Positions 7,482 to 15,197 of a stretch of 24,549 nt of DNA are shown here, piece after piece. The DNA lies in assembly GCA_003520455.1 (NCBI GenBank), contig DOUV01000271.1, forward strand, positions 1 to 24,549, given 5' to 3'. Position 1 is the first letter of the stretch. Every line of letters starts with the position of its first letter. Source of the DNA: Chloroflexota bacterium (GTDB lineage: Bacteria; Chloroflexota; Anaerolineae; Ardenticatenales; Ardenticatenaceae). The notes under the pieces were generated by a model. That model searched no databases. It worked only from the letters and a program-made list of their open reading frames with translations, and was not told the DNA's origin. Made by a program: the position numbers and the translations under genes.

Positions 7482-8654
7482 ATGAGGAAAGCGTTGGTAG
7501 GTGGGATGATCCTGGACGCGACAGGAGCACCGCCCGTCTCGCGCGGTACACTGGTGATAAACGGAGATAAAATCGAGGCGGTGGGTCAGAAGGATGACGT
7601 TCCGATTCCTCCTGACTCCGAAATCATCGACGCGCATGGCCTTACGCTCATGCCCGGCCTCATCAATACTCACGATCATCTTGCGCATCCAGACCCTACA
7701 GATCCCCTCACCGATTATCAAACCGAATATGCACGTTTGGAAGAAGATCCAGATAGAGATCTCTTCCCATACGCCATCCGCTACGGACGCCAGGAACTCC
7801 TGGATGGCGTCACGACTGTCAGGGTCGTGGGACAGAGAGGTGGGGTCGATTTTCGCTACAAACGTGCTTTCGACTCCAACCTTGCCCCGGGGCCGCGCAT
7901 CATTCCCAGTGGGGCCGCCATCAATTCGACCCATGGCACCGCCGAGCGACTCGGCGTGCTCGCCGACGGCGTGGATGCGGTGCGCAAAGCGGTGCGTCAG
8001 AACCTGCGGGATGGGGCCCAGGTTATCAAGATCTTTCTCACCGGTGCCTACCGCAGTGGGGTCGCGTATCACCTGACGACTCCCATGTTCTCGAGGGAAG
8101 AGATCACAGTTGCCGTTGAAGAAGCGCATCGATTCGGGGTGAAAGTCATCGCCCACGCCTTTGGCGGACCGAGTGTCCGGTGGGCCGTCGAAGCTGGCAT
8201 CGATTCAATCGAGCACGCCGATCTCATAACTGACGACGATTTGGATCTCATCGTCAGTCGCGGCACCTACATTGGCCTCACCCTACTCTGGTTCTTCACC
8301 GATCTCTATCGGAAGCGAACACCCGAGAAAGCCGAGGCGGCAGTTCAGACGGTCAGACGATTTCATGAAGCTGGAGCGAAACTTGTCCTCGGGGGCGACT
8401 GTATCCACGGTGATCATGCCATGGTCAGACATCTCGAGATCCTTACGCAGTGCGGTATCTCACCGATGAATGCTGTCCTGATCGGAACGAAACGAGGAGC
8501 GGAAGCCTGTGGGATAGCGGAGCGGCGCGGCACTCTGGAAGTGGGAAAAGACGCGGACATCATTGGTGTCCGTGGAGACCCGCTCGAAGATATCTCCGCC
8601 CTCCGGAACGTGCGCCTGGTCATGAAAGGAGGCGAGATCTACAGCAACGCATAG
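7482..8654 (+). CDS. Metal-dependent amidohydrolase 2
   Basis: A 390-residue amidohydrolase paralogous to the genes at 4084, 10681 and 12001. Its metal ligands are His64 and His66 (NTHDHL), Lys183 (VIKIFLTG), His225 (IAHAFGG), His245 (IEHA) and Asp306 (GGDCIHG). The residue between the first two His is Asp, unlike Gly or Ser in the paralogues. It has a longer segment after HDH (HPDPTDPLTDYQTEY...) that probably shapes the substrate pocket. ATG 7482 is preferred over the in-frame ATG at 7461 because AGGAGG at 7467-7472 sits at ideal spacing and lies inside the longer version. It is placed between the permeases and the second binding protein. Expected to cleave an amide bond in an imported or intermediate compound; the substrate is unknown. 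Confidence 0.92.
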   Translation: MRKALVGGMILDATGAPPVSRGTLVINGDKIEAVGQKDDVPIPPDSEIIDAHGLTLMPGLINTHDHLAHPDPTDPLTDYQTEYARLEEDPDRDLFPYAIRYGRQELLDGVTTVRVVGQRGGVDFRYKRAFDSNLAPGPRIIPSGAAINSTHGTAERLGVLADGVDAVRKAVRQNLRDGAQVIKIFLTGAYRSGVAYHLTTPMFSREEITVAVEEAHRFGVKVIAHAFGGPSVRWAVEAGIDSIEHADLITDDDLDLIVSRGTYIGLTLLWFFTDLYRKRTPEKAEAAVQTVRRFHEAGAKLVLGGDCIHGDHAMVRHLEILTQCGISPMNAVLIGTKRGAEACGIAERRGTLEVGKDADIIGVRGDPLEDISALRNVRLVMKGGEIYSNA

Positions 8655-8747
8655 TGGAGCACGGGCCGTGACCGTCGGACGTTACCCATCTTGTGCAGTG
8701 GACTGAATGGACCATCTCCCATCCGGAACAGGAAAGGAGCGAGCGCC

Positions 8748-10424
8748 ATGACAGAGCATTTGAATCACCTGAGAACCAGATTGGCCCGGGGAGACATCAG
8801 CAGGAGGCAGTTCCTCCAGCAGGCAATCGCCCTCGGCCTCTCCGCGTCGGCGGCTCTAGCATTCCTTCAAGCCTGTACACAACAGCAACCGCCTGCCCCC
8901 GGTCAATCATCGGGTACGGCGGCTCCCAACACCCGCGCGGCCGCAGTCCCTACGCCGACCGAAAAGCCGGCACCGACAGCAGCGACTGATGGCACTGTAC
9001 GAATCGGGAGCTCGGCCGAATTCAATCTCATGGACCCTCTGACCAACAGCTTTCTAAACGATTTCAATCTTCTCTACGTGAACCTCTACGATCAACTTGT
9101 CTTTCGTCAAGAGGATGGCAGCCTGGGTCCTGGATTGGCAGAATCCTGGTCGCTCAATAGTCCCACCGAATGGGATTTCAAGTTGCGGCAGGGGGTCAAA
9201 TTCCAGAACGGTGAGCCCTTCAACGCTGAAGCCGTGAAATTCACCCTGGACCGCTTCCTCCAGGCCGATGACGGCTCTCCCTTTGTCAAACCCAGCATCC
9301 AGGAGGCGAAAGTCTTGGATGAGTACACCGTTCGGGTGACGACACCGAAGCCAGATCCAATTTTCCTGGAGAACTCGCTGTATTACGTGTTTCCAGTGCC
9401 CCCCAAATACACCGAGGAAGTGGGGCGGGAAGGCTTTTCCAAGCACCCGGTTGGGACCGGGCCATTCAAATTCGTTGAATGGGCCAAAGGAGATCACCTG
9501 ACTCTGGAGCGGTTTCCTGATTACTGGCAAGGCGCTCCCAAGATTGAGCGGGTGACCTTCAAGATCATCCCGGAGATTGCGACTCGCGTGGCCGGGCTCC
9601 AGGCGGGAGAATTAGACCTCATCATGCAGCTCACGCCAGACCAGATTCCAACCCTTGAGAGCTTCAACGCAAGGGCCGTCGGCGCGCCTGTTCCCCGAAT
9701 CATCTATCTCATCACATTCCCTGATAGCCCTACAGGAAGTGGCACGCCGCTGAAAGATAAGCGCGTTCGCCAGGCGTTGAACTATGCCATCAACGTCGAT
9801 AGCATCATCAAGAACATCCTGCTTGGACAGGCGACGCGGATCGCAACGCTGGCGCCGCCGCTGGCTTTTGGTTACGATCCCAATGTGACCCCGTATCCGT
9901 ATGACCCGGATAAAGCAAAGCAACTTCTCGCCGATGCCGGCTTCCCTGACGGGTTCAATATCGACCTGGATGTACCGACCGGCGGGAATCCACTCAAGCC
10001 GGTTGAGGTGGGCCAGGCCATCGCCGCCGACCTGGGCAAAGTTGGAGTGAACCCAAATCTGCGGACGATTGAGGCTGCCTCCTATATCACCTACCGCAAC
10101 GAGAAGAAGATGGCTCCGCTCTTCCTTTGGAACTGGTACGGCTACGATGCGCACTTGCAGATGTGGGGTGGTCTCAGTCCCGATTTCAAGTTCGCATTCT
10201 GGTCGGACCCCCGCACCTCGGAGCTTCTAGAGAAGGAGGCGACGTCGATGGATCCCAAGGAACGCCAGGCTGCCCTTGCGGAGTTGCAGCAGATCGTGAA
10301 AGACGAAAGCTGGTTCGTTCCGCTCTATCAGCAAAACGAAATCTACGGTGTCAGTAACCGGCTCGCCTGGGAGCGGGATTACGGTGGCCACGTCTGGCTC
10401 TGGGATGCGAGTCTCAAGGGCTGA
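8748..10424 (+). CDS. Peptide-type ABC transporter substrate-binding lipoprotein 2 (SBP family 5)
   Basis: A 558-residue paralogue of the binding protein at 2289. It has the same leader plan: SRRQFLQQ twin arginine (Arg19/Arg20), lipobox LQAC with Cys43 at the identical residue, and a Pro/Thr/Ala linker. Mature regions align closely, for example GSSAEFNLMDPLTNSFLND against GSSAEFNLMDPLTNTFLND. The leader and linker differ strongly. ATG 8748 is chosen because AAAGGAG lies 8 nt upstream and the signal peptide begins properly; an in-frame start at 8691 would add 19 residues. Near-identical mature domains suggest similar ligands, perhaps separate affinities or expression levels. It probably shares the DppBC-type permeases at 5636-7394. 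Confidence 0.95.
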   Translation: MTEHLNHLRTRLARGDISRRQFLQQAIALGLSASAALAFLQACTQQQPPAPGQSSGTAAPNTRAAAVPTPTEKPAPTAATDGTVRIGSSAEFNLMDPLTNSFLNDFNLLYVNLYDQLVFRQEDGSLGPGLAESWSLNSPTEWDFKLRQGVKFQNGEPFNAEAVKFTLDRFLQADDGSPFVKPSIQEAKVLDEYTVRVTTPKPDPIFLENSLYYVFPVPPKYTEEVGREGFSKHPVGTGPFKFVEWAKGDHLTLERFPDYWQGAPKIERVTFKIIPEIATRVAGLQAGELDLIMQLTPDQIPTLESFNARAVGAPVPRIIYLITFPDSPTGSGTPLKDKRVRQALNYAINVDSIIKNILLGQATRIATLAPPLAFGYDPNVTPYPYDPDKAKQLLADAGFPDGFNIDLDVPTGGNPLKPVEVGQAIAADLGKVGVNPNLRTIEAASYITYRNEKKMAPLFLWNWYGYDAHLQMWGGLSPDFKFAFWSDPRTSELLEKEATSMDPKERQAALAELQQIVKDESWFVPLYQQNEIYGVSNRLAWERDYGGHVWLWDASLKG

Positions 10425-10431
10425 ACCCCGC

Positions 10432-10459
10432 TCACACTGTGTAACTATCCGCAGTGTGA
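10432..10459 (+). terminator. Short hairpin just after binding protein 2
   Basis: Perfect 8-bp arms TCACACTG (10432-10439) and CAGTGTGA (10452-10459) flank a 12-nt loop, 7 nt after the stop codon. There is no T-run, so it is at best a weak terminator or a 3'-end stabiliser. The rest of the 256-nt gap holds a second hairpin and the ribosome-binding site of the next gene. Confidence 0.4.
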
Positions 10460-10478
10460 CCTGGCTCGGTCCGTGACG

Positions 10479-10511
10479 TCCCAGGCCTGTCGCCCAGTCG
10501 ACTGCCTGGGA
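10479..10511 (+). promoter_or_regulatory. Second hairpin in the same gap
   Basis: Perfect 8-bp arms TCCCAGGC (10479-10486) and GCCTGGGA (10504-10511) with a 17-nt loop. No T-run follows. Together with the hairpin at 10432 it makes a structured leader of about 80 nt between binding protein 2 and amidohydrolase 3. Confidence 0.38.
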
Positions 10512-10680
10512 GGTCGGCTGGTCCACAACGTCAAAAAGGTGGCGCTCGGTTCAGAGAGATCGACGACGTCCTCACGTTTCATCATGAACGATATCACGCG
10601 GCGCTTGCGAAGCCGCGGGAAGTGCCAGAGTAGAGTAGGCCAATCCATGTATCGGCCCTTCGCGTCGGGAGGCATAACCA

Positions 10681-11859
10681 GTGACTCAAATAATACGGGC
10701 AGGCAGGGTGCTGGATGGAACCGGTGCGCTGCCACTCACAGATGGCGGTATTGTCGTGGAAGGCGGCCGGATCAGCCGGATCGGAAAGTTCACCAGCCTG
10801 CCCCCTACCCAAGCGGCAGACATCATTGACTTGCGGGCCTACACCGTCTTACCGGGCCTTATCGATGTCCACGGTCACCTGGGTATGGACGCCTCGGGCA
10901 ACGAAGATGAGCAGATGAAAGACTCGGATTTCGATATCGTCTTCCGAGCTGTCAAGTACGCGCACCGCTGCCTTGCCTCAGGGGTGACGACCATGCGGAT
11001 CGTAGGTGAGAAACATGGTATCGACGTCGCCTACAAGAAAGCAATCGAAGCGGACACGTTTGCTGGACCAAGGGTACTCATCAGCGGAGAACCGCTGATG
11101 CCGACGAACGGCTACGGTGCCAAGTTTAGTCGGGTTGCCGACGGGCCGGAAGAGGTCCGCAAGACCGTCCGATCGAACCTCATGGTGGGGGCCGATTGGA
11201 TCAAACTCTTTGTGACCGGCGGCGGAGCCTACGAGCCGCCAATCCTACCTACCCAACAGTACTACACCTTCGAAGAAATCCGGGCAGCCGTAGACGTCGC
11301 ACATGCCTTTGGAAAGGGGGTAGCTGTCCATGCACTCGGCGGCACCGGTTTACGCGATGCGATCGAAGCAGGTGTCGATACGATTGAACACGGCCACTTC
11401 CTGACGAAGGAAGACGCAGTTCGCATGGCGGAGAAAGGTACGACGCTCGTCGCGACTCAGACAATTCATCTCTATCCCCGGCCCGATTGGCAGATGTATC
11501 CCGCCCTGCTGGAGTACCAGGCGCTCGTCCGTCGTGTGGCTGGACAGAATATCAGGCTTGCCCGGGAACACGGGGTGCGGGTGACGGCGGGAACCGATGC
11601 AATGCACGGTCTGATGCCGGTGGAGGTGGAGTACCTGGTCACCTATGGGGGCCTGACGGCGATGGAGGCCATCGTGGCCGCCACCAAGACAGCTGCGGAG
11701 GTCTGCGGGGTGGAACAGGAGACAGGCACCCTCGAGCCCAACAAACGAGCCGACATCATCGCGGTCGAAGGCGACCCCCTGGAGGATATCCGCACGCTCC
11801 AGAACGTCAGATTTGTCATGAAGGCCGGACAGGTTATCGATCTGTCGAGTCCTTGTTGA
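10681..11859 (+). CDS. Metal-dependent amidohydrolase 3
   Basis: A 392-residue amidohydrolase superfamily enzyme. Ligands seen: His64 and His66 (DVHGHLG), Lys175 (WIKLFVTGGG), His217 (AVHALGG), His237 (IEHGHF) and Asp306 (AGTDAMHG). The GGG after the lysine motif and the TDAMHG motif are shared only with the next gene. The start is GTG 10681, with GGAGG 8 nt upstream. Its last 92 codons before the tail are almost identical in DNA to amidohydrolase 4 (see repeat entry), while the first two thirds differ, so the pair probably arose by tandem duplication with later gene conversion. Family members are prolidase-, carboxypeptidase- or ochratoxinase-like amide hydrolases. The precise reaction is unknown. 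Confidence 0.92.
   Translation: MTQIIRAGRVLDGTGALPLTDGGIVVEGGRISRIGKFTSLPPTQAADIIDLRAYTVLPGLIDVHGHLGMDASGNEDEQMKDSDFDIVFRAVKYAHRCLASGVTTMRIVGEKHGIDVAYKKAIEADTFAGPRVLISGEPLMPTNGYGAKFSRVADGPEEVRKTVRSNLMVGADWIKLFVTGGGAYEPPILPTQQYYTFEEIRAAVDVAHAFGKGVAVHALGGTGLRDAIEAGVDTIEHGHFLTKEDAVRMAEKGTTLVATQTIHLYPRPDWQMYPALLEYQALVRRVAGQNIRLAREHGVRVTAGTDAMHGLMPVEVEYLVTYGGLTAMEAIVAATKTAAEVCGVEQETGTLEPNKRADIIAVEGDPLEDIRTLQNVRFVMKAGQVIDLSSPC
11560..11835 (+). repeat. 276-nt near-identical segment, copy 1 (mate at 12883-13158)
   Basis: Codon-by-codon comparison of 11560-11835 with 12883-13158 gives 7 mismatches in 276 nt: six silent third-position changes and one Asp-to-Asn change. Immediately outside this segment the two genes are clearly divergent. 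It encodes the Asp-motif strand and the C-terminal sandwich of amidohydrolases 3 and 4. Confidence 0.9.
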
Positions 11860-12000
11860 GCATCCAAACCGTACGATTGTGCTACATCCATAGAACACCG
11901 TGGGTGCCGGAGGAACGCCTGAACATCTGGTCCGGCCGTGACAGGATGGTCAGGTGCCGCTCACGTACGGTCCGCCGAATCGAACTGGGGAGGTCTAACA

Positions 12001-13176
12001 ATGCCTGTGATCATAAAAGGCGAGAGGATCCTGGACGGCACCGGCGCCGCGCCGTTGTTGGATGCGGGCGTCGTGGTCGAGGGGGACACAATTCGGCACG
12101 TCGCCAGGCTGGCCGATTTGCCAGCTGCAGCCGCCACATGGGAGACGATTGATTTATCACACTATACGATTTTGCCGGGCCTCATTGATGTGCACAGCCA
12201 CCTGTGCATGGACGCGATGGGCGACGAGTGGCAACAGATGCGACAACCGCCGCTCGACGTTGCCCTTCGAGCCGTCAAGTACGCAAGGATTTGCCTGGCC
12301 TCTGGCGTGACGACCATGCGCACAGTTGGAGAGCGGTACTTTATCGATGTCGCCTATAAACAAGCGCTTGAGGATGGCACATTTCCAGGCCCGCACGTTC
12401 TCATAAGCACCCGACCGTTGATCGCAACGAACGGTTTTGGCGATCACATCGGGTTTGTCGCTGATGGACCGGAGGAGATCAGAAAGGTCGTCCGAGGCAA
12501 CCTGAAGGCTGGAGCCGACTGGATCAAAGTCTTTGTGACGGGCGGTGGAGGGAACACAAAACCGTCATCATTCCAGCAATTCTACTCGCTGGACGAGATC
12601 CGCGCTGCGGTAGATGTGGCCCATTCCTTCGGCATTCGCGTGGCCGCCCATGCTCACGGAGGTCCAGGCATGCGAGCAGCGATCGAAGCGGGTGTCGATA
12701 CGATTGAACACGGCCATTATGTGACCGATGACGACGTCGCCCTCATGGCCGAAAAGGGGACCGCACTCGTTGCGACTCAGACGATCAATCTTTTCGATCG
12801 AGGCTCTGACCGGCCTGTTGCTCCGACATTGCTCGAGCACAAGGCGAGAGTCAAACGAATTGCCGGGCAGAACGTCAAGAAGGCCCGGGAACACGGGGTG
12901 CGGGTGACGGCTGGAACCGATGCAATGCACGGTCTGATGCCGGTGGAGGTGGAGTACCTGGTCACGTATGGGGGCCTGACGGCGATGGAGGCCATCGTGG
13001 CTGCCACCAAGACGGCTGCGGAGGTCTGCGGGGTGGAACAGGAAACAGGCACCCTCGAGCCCAACAAACGGGCCGACATCATCGCGGTCGAAGGCAACCC
13101 CCTGGAGGATATCCGCACGCTCCAGAACGTCAGATTTGTCATGAAGGCCGGACAGGTTCTGGTACGGTCAAAGTAG
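12001..13176 (+). CDS. Metal-dependent amidohydrolase 4
   Basis: A 391-residue paralogue immediately downstream of amidohydrolase 3. Ligands: His65 and His67 (DVHSHLCMD), Lys176 (WIKVFVTGGGG), His217 (AAHAHGG), His237 (IEHGHY) and Asp307 (AGTDAMHG). ATG 12001 follows GGGGAGG by 7 nt; an in-frame upstream codon at 11938 lacks such a site and would add 21 residues. Substrate-pocket segments (residues 68-90 and 180-195) differ from amidohydrolase 3 despite the shared 3' segment, so the two likely act on different but related amides. It is followed 35 nt later by the isochorismatase-like gene, so co-transcription is likely. Confidence 0.92.
   Translation: MPVIIKGERILDGTGAAPLLDAGVVVEGDTIRHVARLADLPAAAATWETIDLSHYTILPGLIDVHSHLCMDAMGDEWQQMRQPPLDVALRAVKYARICLASGVTTMRTVGERYFIDVAYKQALEDGTFPGPHVLISTRPLIATNGFGDHIGFVADGPEEIRKVVRGNLKAGADWIKVFVTGGGGNTKPSSFQQFYSLDEIRAAVDVAHSFGIRVAAHAHGGPGMRAAIEAGVDTIEHGHYVTDDDVALMAEKGTALVATQTINLFDRGSDRPVAPTLLEHKARVKRIAGQNVKKAREHGVRVTAGTDAMHGLMPVEVEYLVTYGGLTAMEAIVAATKTAAEVCGVEQETGTLEPNKRADIIAVEGNPLEDIRTLQNVRFVMKAGQVLVRSK
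12883..13158 (+). repeat. 276-nt near-identical segment, copy 2 (mate at 11560-11835)
   Basis: The second copy of the segment shared by the 3' parts of amidohydrolases 3 and 4. The direct orientation and 1323-nt spacing make the locus prone to recombination that would delete or fuse the two genes in frame. Confidence 0.9.
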
Positions 13177-13211
13177 GGGGCAAACCCCCGAGGCAGTGAG
13201 GGGAGAGTCGC

Positions 13212-13925
13212 GTGTCATCTCTTTCTGACTACGAATGGTGGCCCTTTGAGCTCGAATTTGAGATTGACCGCCACCGGATGGCCCTGCTCTGTGTCGACAT
13301 GCAGTATCTTTACGCCCATCCCGATTGGGGCGTTGGCAAGTGGGCAAAACGAAACGGGCGCGAACAGCAACTTTGCTACCGTTTCGAGCAGATCGCAAGC
13401 ATCATTCCAAATATCCAACGGTTGCAGGAGGGCTGTCGGGGGCTTGGAATTCCGGTCATCCACATCCGAGTGGCGAGCATGACGGGCGATGGCCGCGATT
13501 GTAATAAGGAAATCCGCGGGAGTGCGAAAGGACTCTTTGTCGCGGCCGTTGATTCAAAGGAAGCGCAGTTTCTCGAAGATCTGCGGCCCTTGCCCGGTGA
13601 GATCGTCATCACGAAGACCTCCTTTAGCGCCTTCAATTCCACCGGCATCGATCAAACTCTTCGAAACCTCGGTGTAGAGAGTCTCATTGTGACCGGTGTT
13701 GCAACGCACGCGTGTGTCGAGTTGACAGCCCGGGATGCTGCAGATCGTGGCTACTGGGTGATCATTGCCTCTGATGGATGTGCCACGAACTCCGGGCAAC
13801 TGCAGCAGGAGACTTTGGCGCGCCTGGATGGCGGCACGATCGCTGTGAAGATGACCGAGGAGATCCTCCGGCTGTTGGCAGAGCCGGATCCAGCGTCGGT
13901 GAGGGGCAGCCGTGCGAGCCCATAG
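13212..13925 (+). CDS. Isochorismatase-family cysteine hydrolase
   Basis: A 237-residue protein of the isochorismatase-like (nicotinamidase/N-carbamoylsarcosine amidase) fold. The catalytic triad is intact: Asp29 (LLCVDMQ), Lys135 (TKTSFSAF) and Cys168 (THACVE), with the GVAT cis-peptide region at 162-165 and the following TARDAADRGY helix. An intact Cys favours a true amidase/hydrolase, not an isochorismate lyase, in which Cys is often replaced. In this fold, amidases cleave carbamoyl, ureido or simple amide groups and release ammonia or carbamate. GTG 13212 follows a GAGGGGAGAG stretch. The position between the amidohydrolases and the DUF917 gene suggests a deamidation or decarbamoylation step; this is inference. 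Confidence 0.92.
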   Translation: MSSLSDYEWWPFELEFEIDRHRMALLCVDMQYLYAHPDWGVGKWAKRNGREQQLCYRFEQIASIIPNIQRLQEGCRGLGIPVIHIRVASMTGDGRDCNKEIRGSAKGLFVAAVDSKEAQFLEDLRPLPGEIVITKTSFSAFNSTGIDQTLRNLGVESLIVTGVATHACVELTARDAADRGYWVIIASDGCATNSGQLQQETLARLDGGTIAVKMTEEILRLLAEPDPASVRGSRASP

Positions 13926-14031
13926 CAGCATCCGGCCTGGCCAGACGTTGGGTTGCAACCACGAGTCTATCGATCTCTGCCGGCGCACAGCCGCTGTAGC
14001 GAGATCCTCGCACCTGTAGAGAGTTATCCCA

Positions 14032-15105
14032 ATGGCACAACGTATCAATTCGTATGAACTCCTCGAAGCTGCCGTACTCGGTGGCGCGCTGCTTGGTGGC
14101 GGTGGCGGCGGCCTGATGCAAGATGGCCTCGCGCTTGGCAACCAGGCGCTCGAGCACGGCGGTCCGCTGCTCATCGACCCTGAAGAGCTTCCACCCGACA
14201 GTATCCTGTTGACTGTCTCGGCCGTTGGAGCCCCCTCTGCTCCGAATCGGTTTGTATCACCTCAGCATTATGTGCGGGCAGTCGAGTACTTCTCGCGCGT
14301 CTTCGAGATGAGGGTCGACGGCCTGATTGCCAACGAAAACGGAGGATTGGCAACAATAAATGGGTGGCTCCAGTCGGCAGCGCTTGGCATTCCGGTGGTC
14401 GACGCCCCCTGCAACGGGCGTGCCCATCCCACTGGCCTCATGGGCTCCATGGGGCTTGACGCAATCCCGGAGTACATCTCGAGACAAGTAGCTATTGGTG
14501 GAGCTTCAACTCGCGGAGCTGAGATAGTGGTTGCGGTCGAGGGCGGGGTCCACAGTACGTCAACCCTGATTCGGGCTGCCGCAGTCACTGCAGGTGGACT
14601 CGTCGCCGTCGCCCGCAATCCCGTGACCGTCCAATACACCATCGAAAATGGTGCTCCGAAGGCCATTGCTCAGGCGCTCCAGCTTGGACGCCTCTTGCAG
14701 GTTGATGCGTCTCCATCAAGTCGGGTTGAGGCGTGTGCCGAACAACTGCGAGGCCGCATCATCGACCGGGGTATCGTCACTGAAAAGAACCTCGCCAACC
14801 GCGACGGGTTCGACGTCGGGTCTCTACGGATTGATAAGTATGAGCTCACCTTCTGGAACGAGTACATCACGCTCGAATACCTTCATGAGCGGATCGGAAC
14901 CTTTCCCGATCTCATCGCCACACTTTCGGCGAAGACGGGCAATCCCTTGACGACTGCTGAAATTCGACCCGGCGATGAGGTTTTCCTGCTTTGGGCGCCA
15001 CGCGACAGTCTCATCTTGGGACAAGGGATGCACCGCCCCGGACTCTTTCAGGCGGTCGAGGAAGCCATCGCGAAGCCGGTCATCCCGTACGTGTTTCCCC
15101 AATAG
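14032..15105 (+). CDS. DUF917 family protein (S-methyl-thiohydantoin desulfurase-like)
   Basis: A 357-residue protein of the DUF917 family, two domains covering the whole chain. Family features seen: glycine-rich LGGALLGGGGGGL at residues 17-28, the strand and turn ILLTVSAVGAPSAPNR, ENGGLATINGWLQSA, and the VVDAPCNGRAHPTGLMGSMG block holding Cys and His residues that could be catalytic. As I recall, Pfam now names the N-terminal domain for an S-methyl thiohydantoin desulfurase, and family members often sit beside hydantoinase-type genes. That would point to a five-membered cyclic imide or thiohydantoin substrate, but function within the family is broad. ATG 14032 is used; its Shine-Dalgarno (AGAGAG) is weak. 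It is about 90 nt upstream of the DUF1177 gene. Confidence 0.88.
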   Translation: MAQRINSYELLEAAVLGGALLGGGGGGLMQDGLALGNQALEHGGPLLIDPEELPPDSILLTVSAVGAPSAPNRFVSPQHYVRAVEYFSRVFEMRVDGLIANENGGLATINGWLQSAALGIPVVDAPCNGRAHPTGLMGSMGLDAIPEYISRQVAIGGASTRGAEIVVAVEGGVHSTSTLIRAAAVTAGGLVAVARNPVTVQYTIENGAPKAIAQALQLGRLLQVDASPSSRVEACAEQLRGRIIDRGIVTEKNLANRDGFDVGSLRIDKYELTFWNEYITLEYLHERIGTFPDLIATLSAKTGNPLTTAEIRPGDEVFLLWAPRDSLILGQGMHRPGLFQAVEEAIAKPVIPYVFPQ

Positions 15106-15197
15106 GCCAGGAGAGGCGTCGCGTCGCGATGCAGGGTGCCAGGCGACTCGAGGGCCACAGCCCAGACAAACCAAACGACACACGGAGGAATGGTTGG

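Noticed and set aside
7215..8156. A 313-residue minus-strand open frame across the DppC/amidohydrolase 2 junction
   Set aside because: It overlaps two well-supported plus-strand genes, has no family features, and is an antisense shadow.
14991..15197. Longer N-terminus for DUF1177, overlapping the DUF917 gene
   Set aside because: The family begins at MAFKQ, and GGAGG lies 9 nt before 15198.
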